Shown one piece after another: positions 5,307-5,425 of a stretch of 5,425 bases of DNA. Position 1 is the first letter of the stretch. Each line of letters begins with the position of its first letter. The notes beneath the pieces were generated by a model that had not been told where the DNA came from, ran no database searches, and was given only the letters and a program-made list of their open reading frames with translations. Position numbers and translations under genes: made by a program. This DNA is from Segatella copri (lineage in GTDB: Bacteria; Bacteroidota; Bacteroidia; Bacteroidales; Bacteroidaceae): NCBI RefSeq assembly GCF_026015295.1, contig NZ_JAPDUW010000003.1, forward strand, positions 1 to 5,425. Reading direction: 5' to 3'.

Positions 5307-5425
5307 AGCCCCATCATAAAAAAATGAATAGCAAGTATTCCTGCTGAGTTTATCAAATCAGGGCCATTGTTGTTGATGACGACTCTACCATCAGCTCATA
5401 TATACCTTTCCGACACAAGCATATA
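5307..5425. other. Unrecognised sequence at the break in mobC
   Basis: None of the three minus-strand frames continues mobC here. The longest open stretches are short, for example ADGRVVINNNGPDLINSAGI on the minus strand (preceded by TGA) and RAIVVDDDSTISSYI on the plus strand. The latter is open to the window edge and could belong to a gene lying to the right. No terminal inverted repeat or target duplication can be established because the element's other end is outside the window. Confidence 0.3.

Noticed and set aside
1..5425. tRNA, rRNA, CRISPR array, riboswitch or intact insertion sequence
   Set aside because: I found no cloverleaf-like segment, no regular short direct repeats with spacers, and no transposase or paired terminal repeats on either strand.

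Overview
The window looks like accessory DNA from a Bacteroidales genome (Bacteroides, Prevotella/Segatella or a close relative). Three things point there: the RHS/YD-repeat proteins are of the Bacteroidetes type, the mobC/TraG-like coupling protein is of the Bacteroides kind, and the one clear promoter fits the Bacteroides -33/-7 consensus (TTTG, 19 nt, TAnnTTTG). The genus is an inference; no rRNA or housekeeping gene is present.

Layout. Positions 1-1350 (+) are the 3' end of a large rhs gene, open at the left window edge. It has a conserved RHS core ending in a DPDG motif, then an AT-rich C-terminal module of about 212 residues with a long hydrophobic Gly/Ala-rich segment. A small multi-spanning membrane protein (1343-1693, +) overlaps its stop by 8 nt and is the probable immunity protein; a hairpin terminator follows at 1736-1774. 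Positions 1801-2613 (+) are a detached piece of another rhs gene (YD repeats) with an internal TAG stop. It abuts a second rhs piece on the opposite strand (2630-2755), which is an inverted, 92% identical copy of positions 40-165. A short charged reading-frame tail lies at 2772-2855.

Positions 2911-4339 (-) are a two-gene toxin-antitoxin operon: a HigB/RelE-type toxin (4019-4339) and a HigA-type antitoxin fused to an ImmA/IrrE zinc-peptidase domain (2911-4026). It has a recognisable promoter, a palindromic candidate operator and a terminator. Positions 4515-5306 (-) are the C-terminal part of a mobC/TraG-like conjugative coupling ATPase, lacking its Walker A half; the 119 bases to its right are unrecognised and do not continue it.

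How the parts fit together. The rhs tip and its neighbour form a contact-dependent toxin/immunity pair whose C-terminal module looks membrane-acting rather than enzymatic. The rhs debris downstream is what repeated exchange of rhs tips would leave. The higBA-type operon and the broken coupling protein suggest that this is the worn edge of a conjugative or mobilizable element, in which rhs cassettes and an addiction module have accumulated.
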